Assembly: GCA_958435885.1 (NCBI GenBank)
Contig: CAUBHZ010000056.1
Coordinates: 1-8,771 of the forward strand
Length of the DNA stretch: 8,771 bases
DNA from: an uncultured Intestinimonas sp.
GTDB lineage: Bacteria; Bacillota_A; Clostridia; Oscillospirales; Oscillospiraceae
Reading direction: 5' to 3'
Program-made: the position numbers and the translations under genes
The notes under the pieces: generated by a model
The model's database searches: none
What the model was told of the DNA's origin: nothing
The model's input: the letters and a program-made list of their open reading frames with translations, nothing else
In this document: positions 1 through 6,661 of the stretch, in pieces
Position numbering within the stretch: the first letter of the stretch is position 1
Layout of the letters: every line of letters begins with the position of its first letter

Positions 1-2
1 GC

Positions 3-404
3 CTCACACCCTTTGCCTATGACCGGGAGGGAGACTATCTGCGCGGCGGCTAAAAGACCCGCGCCGTACGGGACCGGATCGTCCCCGTTCACCCCAAGAT
101 CAAGCCGTATCTGCTCCGCTGGCTCTCCCGTGGAGGCAGCACCATCATCTGTGGGGACACTGGCCGCCGCCTGACTTATGACTGGTACTGCAAGCATGCC
201 TTCAACCCTATTGTAGCGGATCTCGGCCTCCCCCAGGCCACCCCTCATTGGTGCCGTCATACCGCCTTCACCCGCCTCCACGCTGCCGGCGCGCCTGATT
301 TGGAGATCAAGCGCATCTTGGGGCATGCGGACAGCAACGTGACCGAACACTATACCAAGACAGACATTGAGCAGCTTAGGGCCGCCATTTTGCTCTTGGC
401 ATAA
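3..404 (+). pseudogene. Tyrosine recombinase/integrase, 3' part, interrupted by an in-frame TAA
   Basis: This is the C-terminal half of a phage- or transposon-type tyrosine recombinase, which would cut and rejoin DNA at attachment sites. The reading frame ends at the TAA at 402-404. Codons 54-401 encode 116 residues with the family's catalytic landmarks: HWCRH (His 246-248, Arg 255-257, the H-x-x-R box), LGH (His 324-326) and the Tyr nucleophile in EHYTK (Tyr 351-353). The same frame upstream (3-50) also reads like integrase, with a YDREGDYLRGG stretch leading to KTRAVRDRIVPVHPK, but TAA at 51-53 breaks it. I see no usable start codon after that stop, and the box I catalytic Arg must lie outside the window. 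The simplest reading is a nonsense-mutated integrase at the edge of a mobile element. A sequencing error or an unusual stop readthrough is possible. Family assignment is secure; pseudogene status depends on sequence off the left edge. Confidence 0.8.
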
Positions 405-424
405 TCACTAAATACCACCCATTC

Positions 425-443
425 GTAACGGGCAAGTAACGGG
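425..443 (+). repeat. Pair of 8-bp direct repeats GTAACGGG just after the integrase
   Basis: GTAACGGG occurs at 425-432 and again at 436-443, an 11-bp period (one helical turn), 20 bases after the integrase stop. Direct repeats beside a tyrosine integrase gene are often arm-type integrase binding sites or part of an attachment region. That role is inference here; only the repeats are directly visible. Confidence 0.4.
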
Positions 444-453
444 TTAATAACAA

Positions 454-488
454 ACTGGGCCGCAATCCCTTGCGGCCCAGTCTTTTCT
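454..488 (+). terminator. Rho-independent terminator after the integrase
   Basis: A perfect 12-bp stem (454-465 with 470-481, arms beginning ACTGGGCCGC) closes a 4-base TCCC loop and is followed by a T-rich CTTTTCT tail at 482-488. It lies 50 bases downstream of the integrase stop and should end that transcript before the hydrolase gene. Confidence 0.85.
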
Positions 489-566
489 AAATATCCGAAA
501 TTTAATCAATTTCCAAGGCGGGACTCACAAACCCCAGGTCCTTCCCGGTCTGGCAAAGATTGTGCC

Positions 567-595
567 TTGCCCCGGCGGGGAAAATTAGTTACAAT
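567..595 (+). promoter_or_regulatory. Candidate sigma-A promoter for the cell-wall hydrolase gene
   Basis: TTGCCC (567-572, 4 of 6 matches to TTGACA) and TACAAT (590-595, 5 of 6 to TATAAT) are separated by 17 bases. Transcription would start near 602, ten bases before the AGGAGG ribosome site. The -10 sits inside a direct repeat GTTACAA (588-594 and 599-605, again an 11-base period), which could be a regulator site. No sporulation sigma-G or sigma-E consensus was obvious to me. Confidence 0.45.
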
Positions 596-622
596 TCGGT
601 TACAACTTTTCAGGAGGACCCC

Positions 623-1426
623 ATGATGAAACGCCTTTTTCTGAGTCTGGCCCTGAGCCTCTCTCTGACCTTGACTCCGGCCCTGGCGGCCGGCACCCTG
701 ACCGTGGACGGCCGCACCGTGGATGCCGGCGCCACCGTCCGCAACAACACCACCTATGTCTCCCTCCGGGCGGTGACCCAGGCCCTCCAGCCCGACGCCC
801 TCATCCTCTGGACCGGCGACCGGGCCCTGGCGGAGGGGGAGGACTTCTCCCTCACCGCCCAGCCCGGCGCCCTCTACCTGGAGGTCAACGGCCGGGCCCT
901 CTACATCCCCCAGGGCGTGCTGTTGGAAAACGGCCGGACGCTGGTGCCCGTGCGGGTGCTGGCCGAAGCCCTGGGCGCCGACGTGGACTGGAACAGCGCC
1001 ACCGGGGCGGTGACCGTCACCTCCGGGGACGGCACCATCCTCACCGAGTACGACGTCTACGACCCCGACGCCGTCTACTGGCTCTCCCGCATCATCTCCG
1101 CCGAGAGCCGGGGGGAACCCCTGACCGGCAAGGTCGGAGTGGGAAACGTGATCCTCAACCGGGTGGGTCACGCTGAATTCCCCAACACCATCTACGGCGT
1201 CATCTTCGACAGCCGCTGGGGCGGACAATTCGAGCCGGTCCAGAACGGCACCGTCTACGCCGCCCCCACCCAGGAGAGCGTCATTGCCGCCAAGCTGGTG
1301 CTGGAGGGCGCCGACACGGTGGGGGACAGCCTCTACTTCCTGGCGCCCTCCCTGGCCAGCAACCACTGGATCATGGAAAACCGGGACTACGTGGCCACCA
1401 TCGGCGGCCACTGGTTCTACCGCTGA
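623..1426 (+). CDS. Secreted SleB-like cell-wall hydrolase with copper-amine-oxidase-N-like domain
   Basis: This 267-residue exported protein probably cleaves peptidoglycan. The start at 623 is chosen because AGGAGG lies at 612-617 with 5-base spacing and because it opens on a signal peptide (MMKRLF, then a Leu/Ser/Thr-rich hydrophobic core, likely cleaved after ALA around residues 20-23). Residues about 25-133 form the 'copper amine oxidase N-terminal-like' module (VDG, YVSLRAV, LVPVRVLAEALGADVDWN), a non-catalytic wall-associated domain common in Clostridia. Residues about 150-267 match the SleB/Hydrolase_2 fold: ISAESRGEP with candidate catalytic Glu161, VGVGNVILNRV, FPNTIYGVIF, and a C-terminal IGGHWFY. 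SleB-family enzymes are cortex-lytic in spores, but many paralogs act on vegetative walls, so a germination role is not shown. The stop directly abuts the convergent ABC-F gene's stop. Confidence 0.9.
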   Translation: MMKRLFLSLALSLSLTLTPALAAGTLTVDGRTVDAGATVRNNTTYVSLRAVTQALQPDALILWTGDRALAEGEDFSLTAQPGALYLEVNGRALYIPQGVLLENGRTLVPVRVLAEALGADVDWNSATGAVTVTSGDGTILTEYDVYDPDAVYWLSRIISAESRGEPLTGKVGVGNVILNRVGHAEFPNTIYGVIFDSRWGGQFEPVQNGTVYAAPTQESVIAAKLVLEGADTVGDSLYFLAPSLASNHWIMENRDYVATIGGHWFYR

Positions 1427-3205
1427 CTACTGGTTGGCGATGCGCTCGGCCAGGTCGTTGAGGTAGACCCAGCGGTCCATCTTCTCCTCCAGGGCGGCCT
1501 CCAGAGCCTCCTGCTTGGCCTGGAGCTCCTGGAGGGCCACATAGTCGCTGGCCTTGGCCTCCGCCTCGGCCTTGACGGCGGCGATCTCCCCCTCCAGGGC
1601 AGCGATATCATCGTCGATGGTCTCGAACTCCCGCTGCTCCTTGTAGCTGAAGCGCAGCTTCTTCTGGCCCGCGGGCCGCTCCTCCTTTTTCTCCGGAGCG
1701 GCCTTCCGGGCCTTTTCCTTTTCCCTCTCCTGGCGGACGGCCAGGTAGTCGGTGTAGTTGCCCACGTACTCGGTGACCACGCCCTCCGGCCCCACCTCCA
1801 GCAGGCGGTTGGCCGTCTTGTCCAGGAAGTAGCGGTCGTGGGAGACGGCGATGACGGCGCCGGGGAAGCTCTCCAGATAGTCCTCCAGGATGGTGAGGGT
1901 CTGGATATCCAGATCGTTGGTGGGCTCGTCCAGCAGCAGCACGTTGGGGGCGGCGGCCAGGACGGCCAGGAGGAAGAGCCGCCGCTTCTCTCCGCCGGAG
2001 AGGCGGCCGATGGGCGCCCACTGCTCGTCCCGGGGGAAGAGGAACTGCTCCAGCAGCTGGGAGGCGGTGACCTTCCCCTCCCGGGTCTGGATGCTGTCCC
2101 CGATGTCCTTCACGTAGTCAATGACCCGCTGCTCCGGGTCCAGGATGGGGGTCTCCTGGCAGAAGTAGCCGATGCGCACCGTCTCCCCCACCTCCATAGT
2201 TCCGCTGTCGGGGACAAGCCGCCCGGCAATGAGGTTGAGGAGGGTGGACTTGCCGCTGCCGTTGGTGCCCACCACGCCGATGCAGTCGTCCCGCAGCAGC
2301 TCCAGGCTGAAGTCCCGGAGGACAGTCCGCTCTCCAAATGCTTTCGACACATGCTGGAGGGAGATGGTCTTCTTGCCCAGCCGGGAGGAGAGGGCGGTGA
2401 TCTCCATGGAGGCCTTCTCCTCGGGACCCTTCTGCTCCTTCAGGGCCTCGTACCGCTCCAGCCGCTCCCGGCTCTTGGTGCCCCGGGCGGTGGGACCCTG
2501 CATCACCCACTGGAGCTCCCGGCGGAGAATGGACTGCCGCTTGCGCTCGCTGGCCTGGGCCATCTCCTCCCGCTGGGCCTTCCGCTCCAGGTACTTGTCA
2601 TAGTTGCCCTCGTAGAAATAGAGCTTGCCCCGCTCCACCTCCACCAGGCGCTGAGTGACCCGCTCCAGGAAGTAGCGGTCGTGGGTGACCATGACCAGGG
2701 CGCCCTTGAAGGAGCGCAGGTAGTCCTCCAGCCAGGCCACCATACCGCTGTCCAGGTGGTTGGTGGGCTCGTCCAGGATGAGGACGTCGCAGCCGCTGAC
2801 CAGGGCGGCACACAGGGCCACCCGCTTGCGCTGGCCGCCGGAGAGCTGTCCCACCGGCTGGTCGAACATGGGCACCCCCAGCCGGGTGAGGATGGTCTTG
2901 GCCTCGTACTCGGCCACCGCCCGGGCCTCGTCCGAGAGACCGGCAAAGACCTGCTCCAGCACGGTGTTGGCCGGGTCGAAGTCGGGGAGCTGGGGCAGGT
3001 AGTCCAGGCGCACGTTGGGGTCCCGGCTCACCGAACCACTGTCGGGCTCCTCCGCCCCCGCCAGGATGCGCAGCAGGGTGCTCTTTCCCGTGCCGTTGAC
3101 GCCGATGACCCCCAGCTTCTCGCCGGGTTCCAGGTAGAGGGACACGTCGTCCAGCACGGACCGTGTCCCGTAGGTCTTTGTGATGTGTTCCGCCGAAAGC
3201 AGCAT
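1427..3205 (-). CDS. ABC-F family ATPase (Uup/YfmR-like), ribosome-associated
   Basis: This 592-residue soluble protein has two ATPase cassettes and no membrane segments. Cassette 1: Walker A GVNGTGKST (35-43), signature LSGGQ (121-125), Walker B VLILDEP (141-147), switch His175. Cassette 2: GTNGSGKS (313-320), LSGGE (402-406), VLLLDEP (422-428), His456. The inter-cassette linker (about 200-280) is helical and basic and contains ARGTKSRERLERY, the P-site-tRNA-interaction motif type of ABC-F proteins. A C-terminal coiled coil (about 520-592, FSYKEQREFE to RWVYL) resembles the Uup C-terminal domain. Such proteins bind the ribosomal E site and relieve stalled translation (YfmR) or affect DNA stability (Uup); some relatives give antibiotic resistance, but the Uup-type tail argues for housekeeping. 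The start at 3205 follows a GAGAGGGA ribosome site (3211-3218); an 18-residue upstream extension looks non-native. All catalytic motifs are intact. Confidence 0.93.
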   Translation of the reverse strand: MLLSAEHITKTYGTRSVLDDVSLYLEPGEKLGVIGVNGTGKSTLLRILAGAEEPDSGSVSRDPNVRLDYLPQLPDFDPANTVLEQVFAGLSDEARAVAEYEAKTILTRLGVPMFDQPVGQLSGGQRKRVALCAALVSGCDVLILDEPTNHLDSGMVAWLEDYLRSFKGALVMVTHDRYFLERVTQRLVEVERGKLYFYEGNYDKYLERKAQREEMAQASERKRQSILRRELQWVMQGPTARGTKSRERLERYEALKEQKGPEEKASMEITALSSRLGKKTISLQHVSKAFGERTVLRDFSLELLRDDCIGVVGTNGSGKSTLLNLIAGRLVPDSGTMEVGETVRIGYFCQETPILDPEQRVIDYVKDIGDSIQTREGKVTASQLLEQFLFPRDEQWAPIGRLSGGEKRRLFLLAVLAAAPNVLLLDEPTNDLDIQTLTILEDYLESFPGAVIAVSHDRYFLDKTANRLLEVGPEGVVTEYVGNYTDYLAVRQEREKEKARKAAPEKKEERPAGQKKLRFSYKEQREFETIDDDIAALEGEIAAVKAEAEAKASDYVALQELQAKQEALEAALEEKMDRWVYLNDLAERIANQ

Positions 3206-3237
3206 ATGGTTCCCTCTCTTTTGTGGATCTGCCCTCC

Positions 3238-3266
3238 AGTATACACGATTTCCCCCCAAATAGGAA
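3238..3266 (-). promoter_or_regulatory. Weak candidate promoter for the ABC-F gene
   Basis: On the minus strand a TATACT -10 (plus positions 3238-3243) lies 17 bases from a poor -35 TTCCTA (3261-3266). Transcription would start about 26 bases before the ATG at 3205. The -35 region touches the terminator of the preceding operon, so the space is tight. The -10 is good and the -35 is weak. Confidence 0.35.
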
Positions 3267-3290
3267 CCCCCCGGCCATGAGGCCGGGGGG
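3260..3290 (-). terminator. Hairpin terminator of the sigma/anti-sigma operon
   Basis: A perfect 10-bp GC-only stem (3267-3276 with 3281-3290) closes an ATGA/TCAT tetraloop, 5 bases past the anti-sigma gene's stop. On the minus strand it is followed by TTCCTATTT, a moderate rather than clean U-tract. It separates the operon from the ABC-F gene. Confidence 0.7.
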
Positions 3291-3295
3291 CGTCA

Positions 3296-4675
3296 TTATG
3301 GAAGGGTCTCCAACCAGCAGCCCGGCCCGGCGGTTTCTCCCTCAATGGGGATGTACCACAGGCCGAAGGACACCCCCACCACCTGCTCCGGGTCGATGGG
3401 GTCCTGTAGATCCCACCGACTGTACGTATAGTCCTCCGGACCATCTCCAGAGCCCAGATAGACGGTGCCGTCCGATATGAGCTCCTCGCATACGGTGCCG
3501 TCCGCCAGGAAGAGAGTCGGAGAATATTTAAGGCTCGTCCCGTCTGCGGACACACATTCCGCAGACAGGCCCAGGGCAGTGATATCCAGGTTCCGGATAG
3601 TGATCCCGCCAATGGTCTCCTCCAGCTGGATAGACCGGTGGGGTACGTCCTCCAGAGGGATGTTAAGGGTCCAGTTCCCCTCCACCGCCGGGCCATCCAC
3701 CGCCTGGATAGACACCTGACCCACAATGAGATCGGGAAGATCCGCCGGGGTGATCTGATAGCACCGGTCCACATACCATACCCCATCCCTTTGGAAACGG
3801 ACCTCTGCACTATCCCGCACATACCGGAAGTAGCGTTCCCTGCTCTCCGCCGTCTCTCCCGCACTCCGGCTGTCCACCACCGCAGAGAAGGTGGAGCTGG
3901 GGACGTGGATGCCCTTTCCCTCACAGCGGAGCTGGATGTGGAGTCTGCCGTCCGTTCCAAAACCGATGGAGGACAGCTCCGCCAGCGCCGTTCCCTCCAG
4001 CTCCGCCGGGGTCTGCTCCGGCAGCAGCACCGTCTCTCCGGTGTCCAGGGTCATGGTCTCCAAGGTGGCCTCGGTGAGGAGGCTTTCGTCGAACCGTCCC
4101 GACTCATGCCAGGCTCTTGGGAAAAGCGTGCCGATGGTGAGCGCTAGGGTGCCGCCAGTGGCGGGGGCGCCGTCGGTATGGAAGTCGAACTGCGCCAGGC
4201 CGGTCTCGGTCTCGGAGTCATAACTGACCGGGAGGATGCCGCTCATGGTACTGGTCTGATAGTCGGTCCCCGGACGTTCTGCCATGATCATTCTCAGCTG
4301 TGTGCCTGCTCCCAGTCGGTCCCCGGTCCGGTCCCGGACCTCCAGATACACCCGGACGGTGTTGCCGTCCGAGAGGGCGGAAACCGCCCGTATTTCGATG
4401 CCCTCCTCCGTGACGGACACCCCCTCCACCTCCTGGGCATAGGGGGCGAAGCTGCCCAGAGCGCTCAGCAGGGCCGCCCGCAGGCCGGGAGAGGCCGCCA
4501 TGGCAGTGACCAGCAGGGCAGCGCACACCGCCGCCGCCACCGCAAGCCGTGCAGCGATCCGTCCGGGCCTCCGGACCGGACGTCGCTCCTGTTCTTCCAG
4601 GGCCGCCAGGGTGCGGGCGGTCCAGTCCTCCGTGGCCTTTACCTTGTCCAACGCGTCAAAATATCCCTCAGCCAT
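3296..4675 (-). CDS. Membrane-anchored DUF4179-type anti-sigma factor
   Basis: This 459-residue protein most likely holds the neighbouring ECF sigma factor inactive at the membrane. The cytoplasmic N-terminus (1-39) includes a KVKATEDWTARTLAAL helix, the type that contacts sigma factors. It has no His-Cys-Cys zinc motif. One transmembrane helix follows (about 40-61, Ala/Val/Leu-rich), then a roughly 400-residue extracellular part opening with the DUF4179-like GVSVTEEGIEIRAV and SDGNTVRVYLEVRD strands. The far C-terminus (about 370-459) is a second beta-rich region that I do not firmly recognise; DUF5643-like domains are common at this place. The ATG at 4675 is preceded by GAGGAGGGG and overlaps the sigma gene's TGA by 8 nt, so translation is probably coupled. 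An upstream in-frame start inside the sigma gene is less likely. The signal sensed is unknown. Confidence 0.85.
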   Translation of the reverse strand: MAEGYFDALDKVKATEDWTARTLAALEEQERRPVRRPGRIAARLAVAAAVCAALLVTAMAASPGLRAALLSALGSFAPYAQEVEGVSVTEEGIEIRAVSALSDGNTVRVYLEVRDRTGDRLGAGTQLRMIMAERPGTDYQTSTMSGILPVSYDSETETGLAQFDFHTDGAPATGGTLALTIGTLFPRAWHESGRFDESLLTEATLETMTLDTGETVLLPEQTPAELEGTALAELSSIGFGTDGRLHIQLRCEGKGIHVPSSTFSAVVDSRSAGETAESRERYFRYVRDSAEVRFQRDGVWYVDRCYQITPADLPDLIVGQVSIQAVDGPAVEGNWTLNIPLEDVPHRSIQLEETIGGITIRNLDITALGLSAECVSADGTSLKYSPTLFLADGTVCEELISDGTVYLGSGDGPEDYTYSRWDLQDPIDPEQVVGVSFGLWYIPIEGETAGPGCWLETLP

Positions 4676-5159
4676 CACACATCCCCTCCTCCATGAGCAG
4701 TCTGAGCTTCTTTCTGGCCCGGCCCAGACGGGCACTCACCGTGTTGGGGTTCTCCCCCAGCAGCTCCGCCATCTCGGCAATGGTGTAGCCTTCATAGTAG
4801 TGGAGATAGATCACATCCCGGTCCTTGGGCCTCAGGGACCACAGCTCCTCCAGGCAGGCCGTCTCTTCCGGGGTAAAAGCCGTCCAGGCCGTCCGCTCCT
4901 CCAGCGGGACGGTCCGCCGCCGCCAGGCGGACCGGCGCAGATCCTCGCACCGGTGGAGGGTCACCCGGACCAGCCACCGCTTCAGATGATCCTCATTCTG
5001 AAAGGTGCGCTCCCTCAGCAGGGCGAGAAAGACCTCCTGGCCCACATCCTCGGCGTCGGCCTGGCTTTTGAGCCGCTGGAAGGCCAGCCGCAGCACCATG
5101 GAGCCGTACTGCTCCACCGCCCGGGCCGCCAGAGCCCGGTCTACGGTCAGTTGTTCCAC
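4668..5159 (-). CDS. ECF-type RNA polymerase sigma factor
   Basis: This 163-residue sigma-70-family protein directs RNA polymerase to a specific promoter set. Region 2 spans about 11-80, with the helix DAEDVGQEVFLALLRE (core-binding region 2.2 type) and RWLVRVTLHRCEDLRR (2.3-2.4). After a short linker, region 4 spans about 100-155, with LEELWSLRPKDRDVIYLHYYEGYTI and the recognition helix NTVSARLGRARKKL. Regions 1 and 3 are absent, as in ECF proteins. The start is GTG at 5159, fixed by a near-perfect AAAGGAGGT ribosome site (5166-5174) 6 bases upstream. The gene overlaps the anti-sigma gene by 8 nt, the usual sigma/anti-sigma layout. It probably activates its own operon, as most ECF factors do. 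The stress it responds to is not visible. Confidence 0.93.
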   Translation of the reverse strand: MEQLTVDRALAARAVEQYGSMVLRLAFQRLKSQADAEDVGQEVFLALLRERTFQNEDHLKRWLVRVTLHRCEDLRRSAWRRRTVPLEERTAWTAFTPEETACLEELWSLRPKDRDVIYLHYYEGYTIAEMAELLGENPNTVSARLGRARKKLRLLMEEGMCDG

Positions 5160-5182
5160 CGCTCCACCTCCTTTCTACTGAT

Positions 5183-5207
5183 ATAACGACGGAGCCGGGG
5201 TGTTTTC
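5183..5207 (-). promoter_or_regulatory. Possible ECF autoregulatory promoter
   Basis: On the minus strand GAAAAC (plus 5202-5207) resembles an ECF -35 (AAC core). CGTC (5188-5191) or CGTTAT (5183-5188) resembles an ECF -10. Spacers of 10 or 13 bases are shorter than the usual 15-17 for well-studied ECF factors, which lowers confidence. The position, just upstream of the AAAGGAGGT ribosome site, fits a short leader for the sigma gene. Confidence 0.3.
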
Positions 5208-5220
5208 GTGCGCTGGGCAG

Positions 5221-5253
5221 AAAAAAATGGCCGCGGACCGCGGCCATTTTTCT
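5221..5253 (-). terminator. Bidirectional terminator after the LarA-family gene
   Basis: A long palindrome (arms AAAAATGGCCGCGG around 5223-5236 and 5238-5251, centred on A5237) starts 13 bases past the LarA gene's stop. On the minus strand it ends in a run of seven U; on the plus strand it ends in five U. It insulates the LarA-family gene from the sigma operon. Confidence 0.88.
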
Positions 5254-5265
5254 CTGTTCAGTTCA

Positions 5266-6564
5266 TCATGCCTGGGGTAGGGGGACGGTGCTGCCGCCGT
5301 GGGGCATGAGGGTGGTCTCCACCCCCGTCAGGCTGCCGCCGTTGCACCGGGCGGCCAGCTCCAGGGCCTCGTCCAGGGTGCGGGCCACCTGGATCTTGGT
5401 GCGCCCGAAGCGCTCGGCGGGGAGGTCGGTGACCAGGATCAGGTGGTAGTGCTCCGCCGTCTCGGCGAAGAGGAAGCCAATGAAGCCGCCGATGGAGAAG
5501 TCGGCCCGGAGGGCCTTTTCCCGCTCCTCCATGGTGTTGTAGTTGCAGATCTGGGCCTCACAGTCCGGGTCGCCGAAGCCCTCCCGGCACTGGGAGAGCA
5601 GGATCATGGTGCCGCCGGGGGCGGCGGCGGCCAGGGCGTTGGCCAGGGTCTTGGAAGTCTGGTAGAGGTTGATGTCCTTGGGATAGCCTCCCGCGCTGGA
5701 GATGACCAGGGGGGTGCGGCGGGGGATGGACACGCCGTCCAGCTGTTCCACCACCTTGGCCGCCGCCCTGTGGGCCTCCCGCCAGTCACCGGCGAAGGCA
5801 CCCACGATCTGGTAATCGTCATCCACGATGACGTTGAGCAGGTAGGCGGGCTTGGCAAAGGCGGCGCACTCCATGAGGTCGGTGTGGAAGGGGTTGTCCT
5901 CCCCCATGTTGCCGTTGCACACCCGGGGGTTGGAGCCGCTGCCCAGGCCGGGATTCAGGGCGTTGTTGTGGTTGGTGTTGATGGTCTCCCGGCCGGCGAT
6001 GCCGGGGACGATGGACTTCCGGCCGCCGCCGAAGCCGGCCAGAAAGTGATAGACCACGCCGCCGGTGAGGATGAGCTTGTCGCAGGCCATGGCGTTGCTG
6101 TCCAGCCACACCGGCGTGCCCCGGCTGGTGGTGCCCATGTAGGTGAGGTGCTCCTTGTCATCGCACTGGTGGTCGATGAACCGGATGCGGCGGTAGAGGT
6201 CCTCCCCCACCAGGGAGATGTGCTCCTCCTCGGTCTGCCGCCGGTGGGTGCCGGTGGCGCAGAGGATGAGGATGTCCTCGTCGGGGATGCCCGCCCGGTT
6301 GAGCCGCTCCACCAGGATGGGCAGGTAGGTGCTGGGCTGCTGCCAGCGGCGGGTCACGTCGGAGATGATGATGCACACCTTGTCCCCGGCCTGCACGGCC
6401 TCCTCGATGGGGCCGGCGCCGATGGGGTGGTCCAGGGCGTACTCAATGTGCTCCCGCACCGTCCGCTTGGGAAGGTCCACCGCGTTGGCATGGAGCTCCG
6501 CCACCACCTGGCCGGGGTCCAGATGTACGGGGAACGCGGTGTCGCTATATTTCATGGTTTCCAT
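5266..6564 (-). CDS. larA: LarA-family nickel-pincer racemase/epimerase (lactate racemase-like)
   Basis: This 432-residue cytosolic enzyme is of the family that racemises lactate and other 2-hydroxyacids using the nickel-pincer nucleotide. Family residues are in register with lactate racemase: Asp69 and Arg72 (SDVTRR), His107 (CATGTHR), His173 and Lys183 ten residues apart in VYHFLAGFGGGRKSIVPG (Lys183 would tether the cofactor), His199 (nickel ligand position), and Gln302/Lys305 in YQTSK. Length is normal for the family. The ATG at 6564 is preferred because upstream in-frame residues fall in the promoter; a second ATG at 6555 is a close alternative. LarB, LarC and LarE cofactor-synthesis genes are not in this window. 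Homologs act on several hydroxyacids, so lactate specificity is not proven and the symbol means family membership. It has its own promoter and terminator. Confidence 0.88.
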   Translation of the reverse strand: METMKYSDTAFPVHLDPGQVVAELHANAVDLPKRTVREHIEYALDHPIGAGPIEEAVQAGDKVCIIISDVTRRWQQPSTYLPILVERLNRAGIPDEDILILCATGTHRRQTEEEHISLVGEDLYRRIRFIDHQCDDKEHLTYMGTTSRGTPVWLDSNAMACDKLILTGGVVYHFLAGFGGGRKSIVPGIAGRETINTNHNNALNPGLGSGSNPRVCNGNMGEDNPFHTDLMECAAFAKPAYLLNVIVDDDYQIVGAFAGDWREAHRAAAKVVEQLDGVSIPRRTPLVISSAGGYPKDINLYQTSKTLANALAAAAPGGTMILLSQCREGFGDPDCEAQICNYNTMEEREKALRADFSIGGFIGFLFAETAEHYHLILVTDLPAERFGRTKIQVARTLDEALELAARCNGGSLTGVETTLMPHGGSTVPLPQA

Positions 6565-6621
6565 ATCTTTTTCGCCTTCTGTCTCTGGGATTCGCGTCAA
6601 AAGACGCCGGGATCGTTTACG

Positions 6622-6650
6622 ATGGTAGCACTTTACCCAGAGAAAGTCAA
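6622..6650 (-). promoter_or_regulatory. Sigma-A promoter of the LarA-family gene
   Basis: On the minus strand TTGACT (6645-6650, 5 of 6) and TACCAT (6622-6627, 4 of 6) are separated by exactly 17 bases. The leader would be about 50 nt and contains a small hairpin (GCGTC-TTTT-GACGC, 6594-6607). The TGA in the -35 box is the stop codon of the upstream GtrA-family gene (6647-6649), so the promoter begins inside that gene's end. Confidence 0.75.
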
Positions 6651-6661
6651 GTGGTACTACC
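6624..6661. repeat. Imperfect inverted repeat across the LarA-gene promoter
   Basis: GGTAGCACTT (6624-6633) is mirrored by AAGTG-GTA-CTACC (6649-6661), ten matching bases with a 3-base bulge, separated by 15 bases. One arm overlaps the -10 and the other the -35, a layout suited to an operator. No regulator for it is identified. Confidence 0.4.

Noticed and set aside
506..1411. 301-codon open frame on the minus strand
   Set aside because: It is antisense to the hydrolase gene, which has a signal peptide, ribosome site and two recognisable domains; the minus frame has none.
1838..3280. 480-codon open frame on the plus strand
   Set aside because: It is antisense to the intact ABC-F gene, has low-complexity Gly/Leu/Val/His-rich content typical of the GC-rich reverse strand, and shows no domain or ribosome site.
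3028..3960. 310-codon minus-strand frame spanning the anti-sigma and ABC-F genes
   Set aside because: It crosses a terminator and two well-supported genes in another frame and has Arg/Ser/Trp-rich shadow composition.
6565..6621. Riboswitch in the LarA-gene leader
   Set aside because: The leader is only about 50 nt with one 5-bp hairpin, too small for a known riboswitch class, and I see no conserved core.
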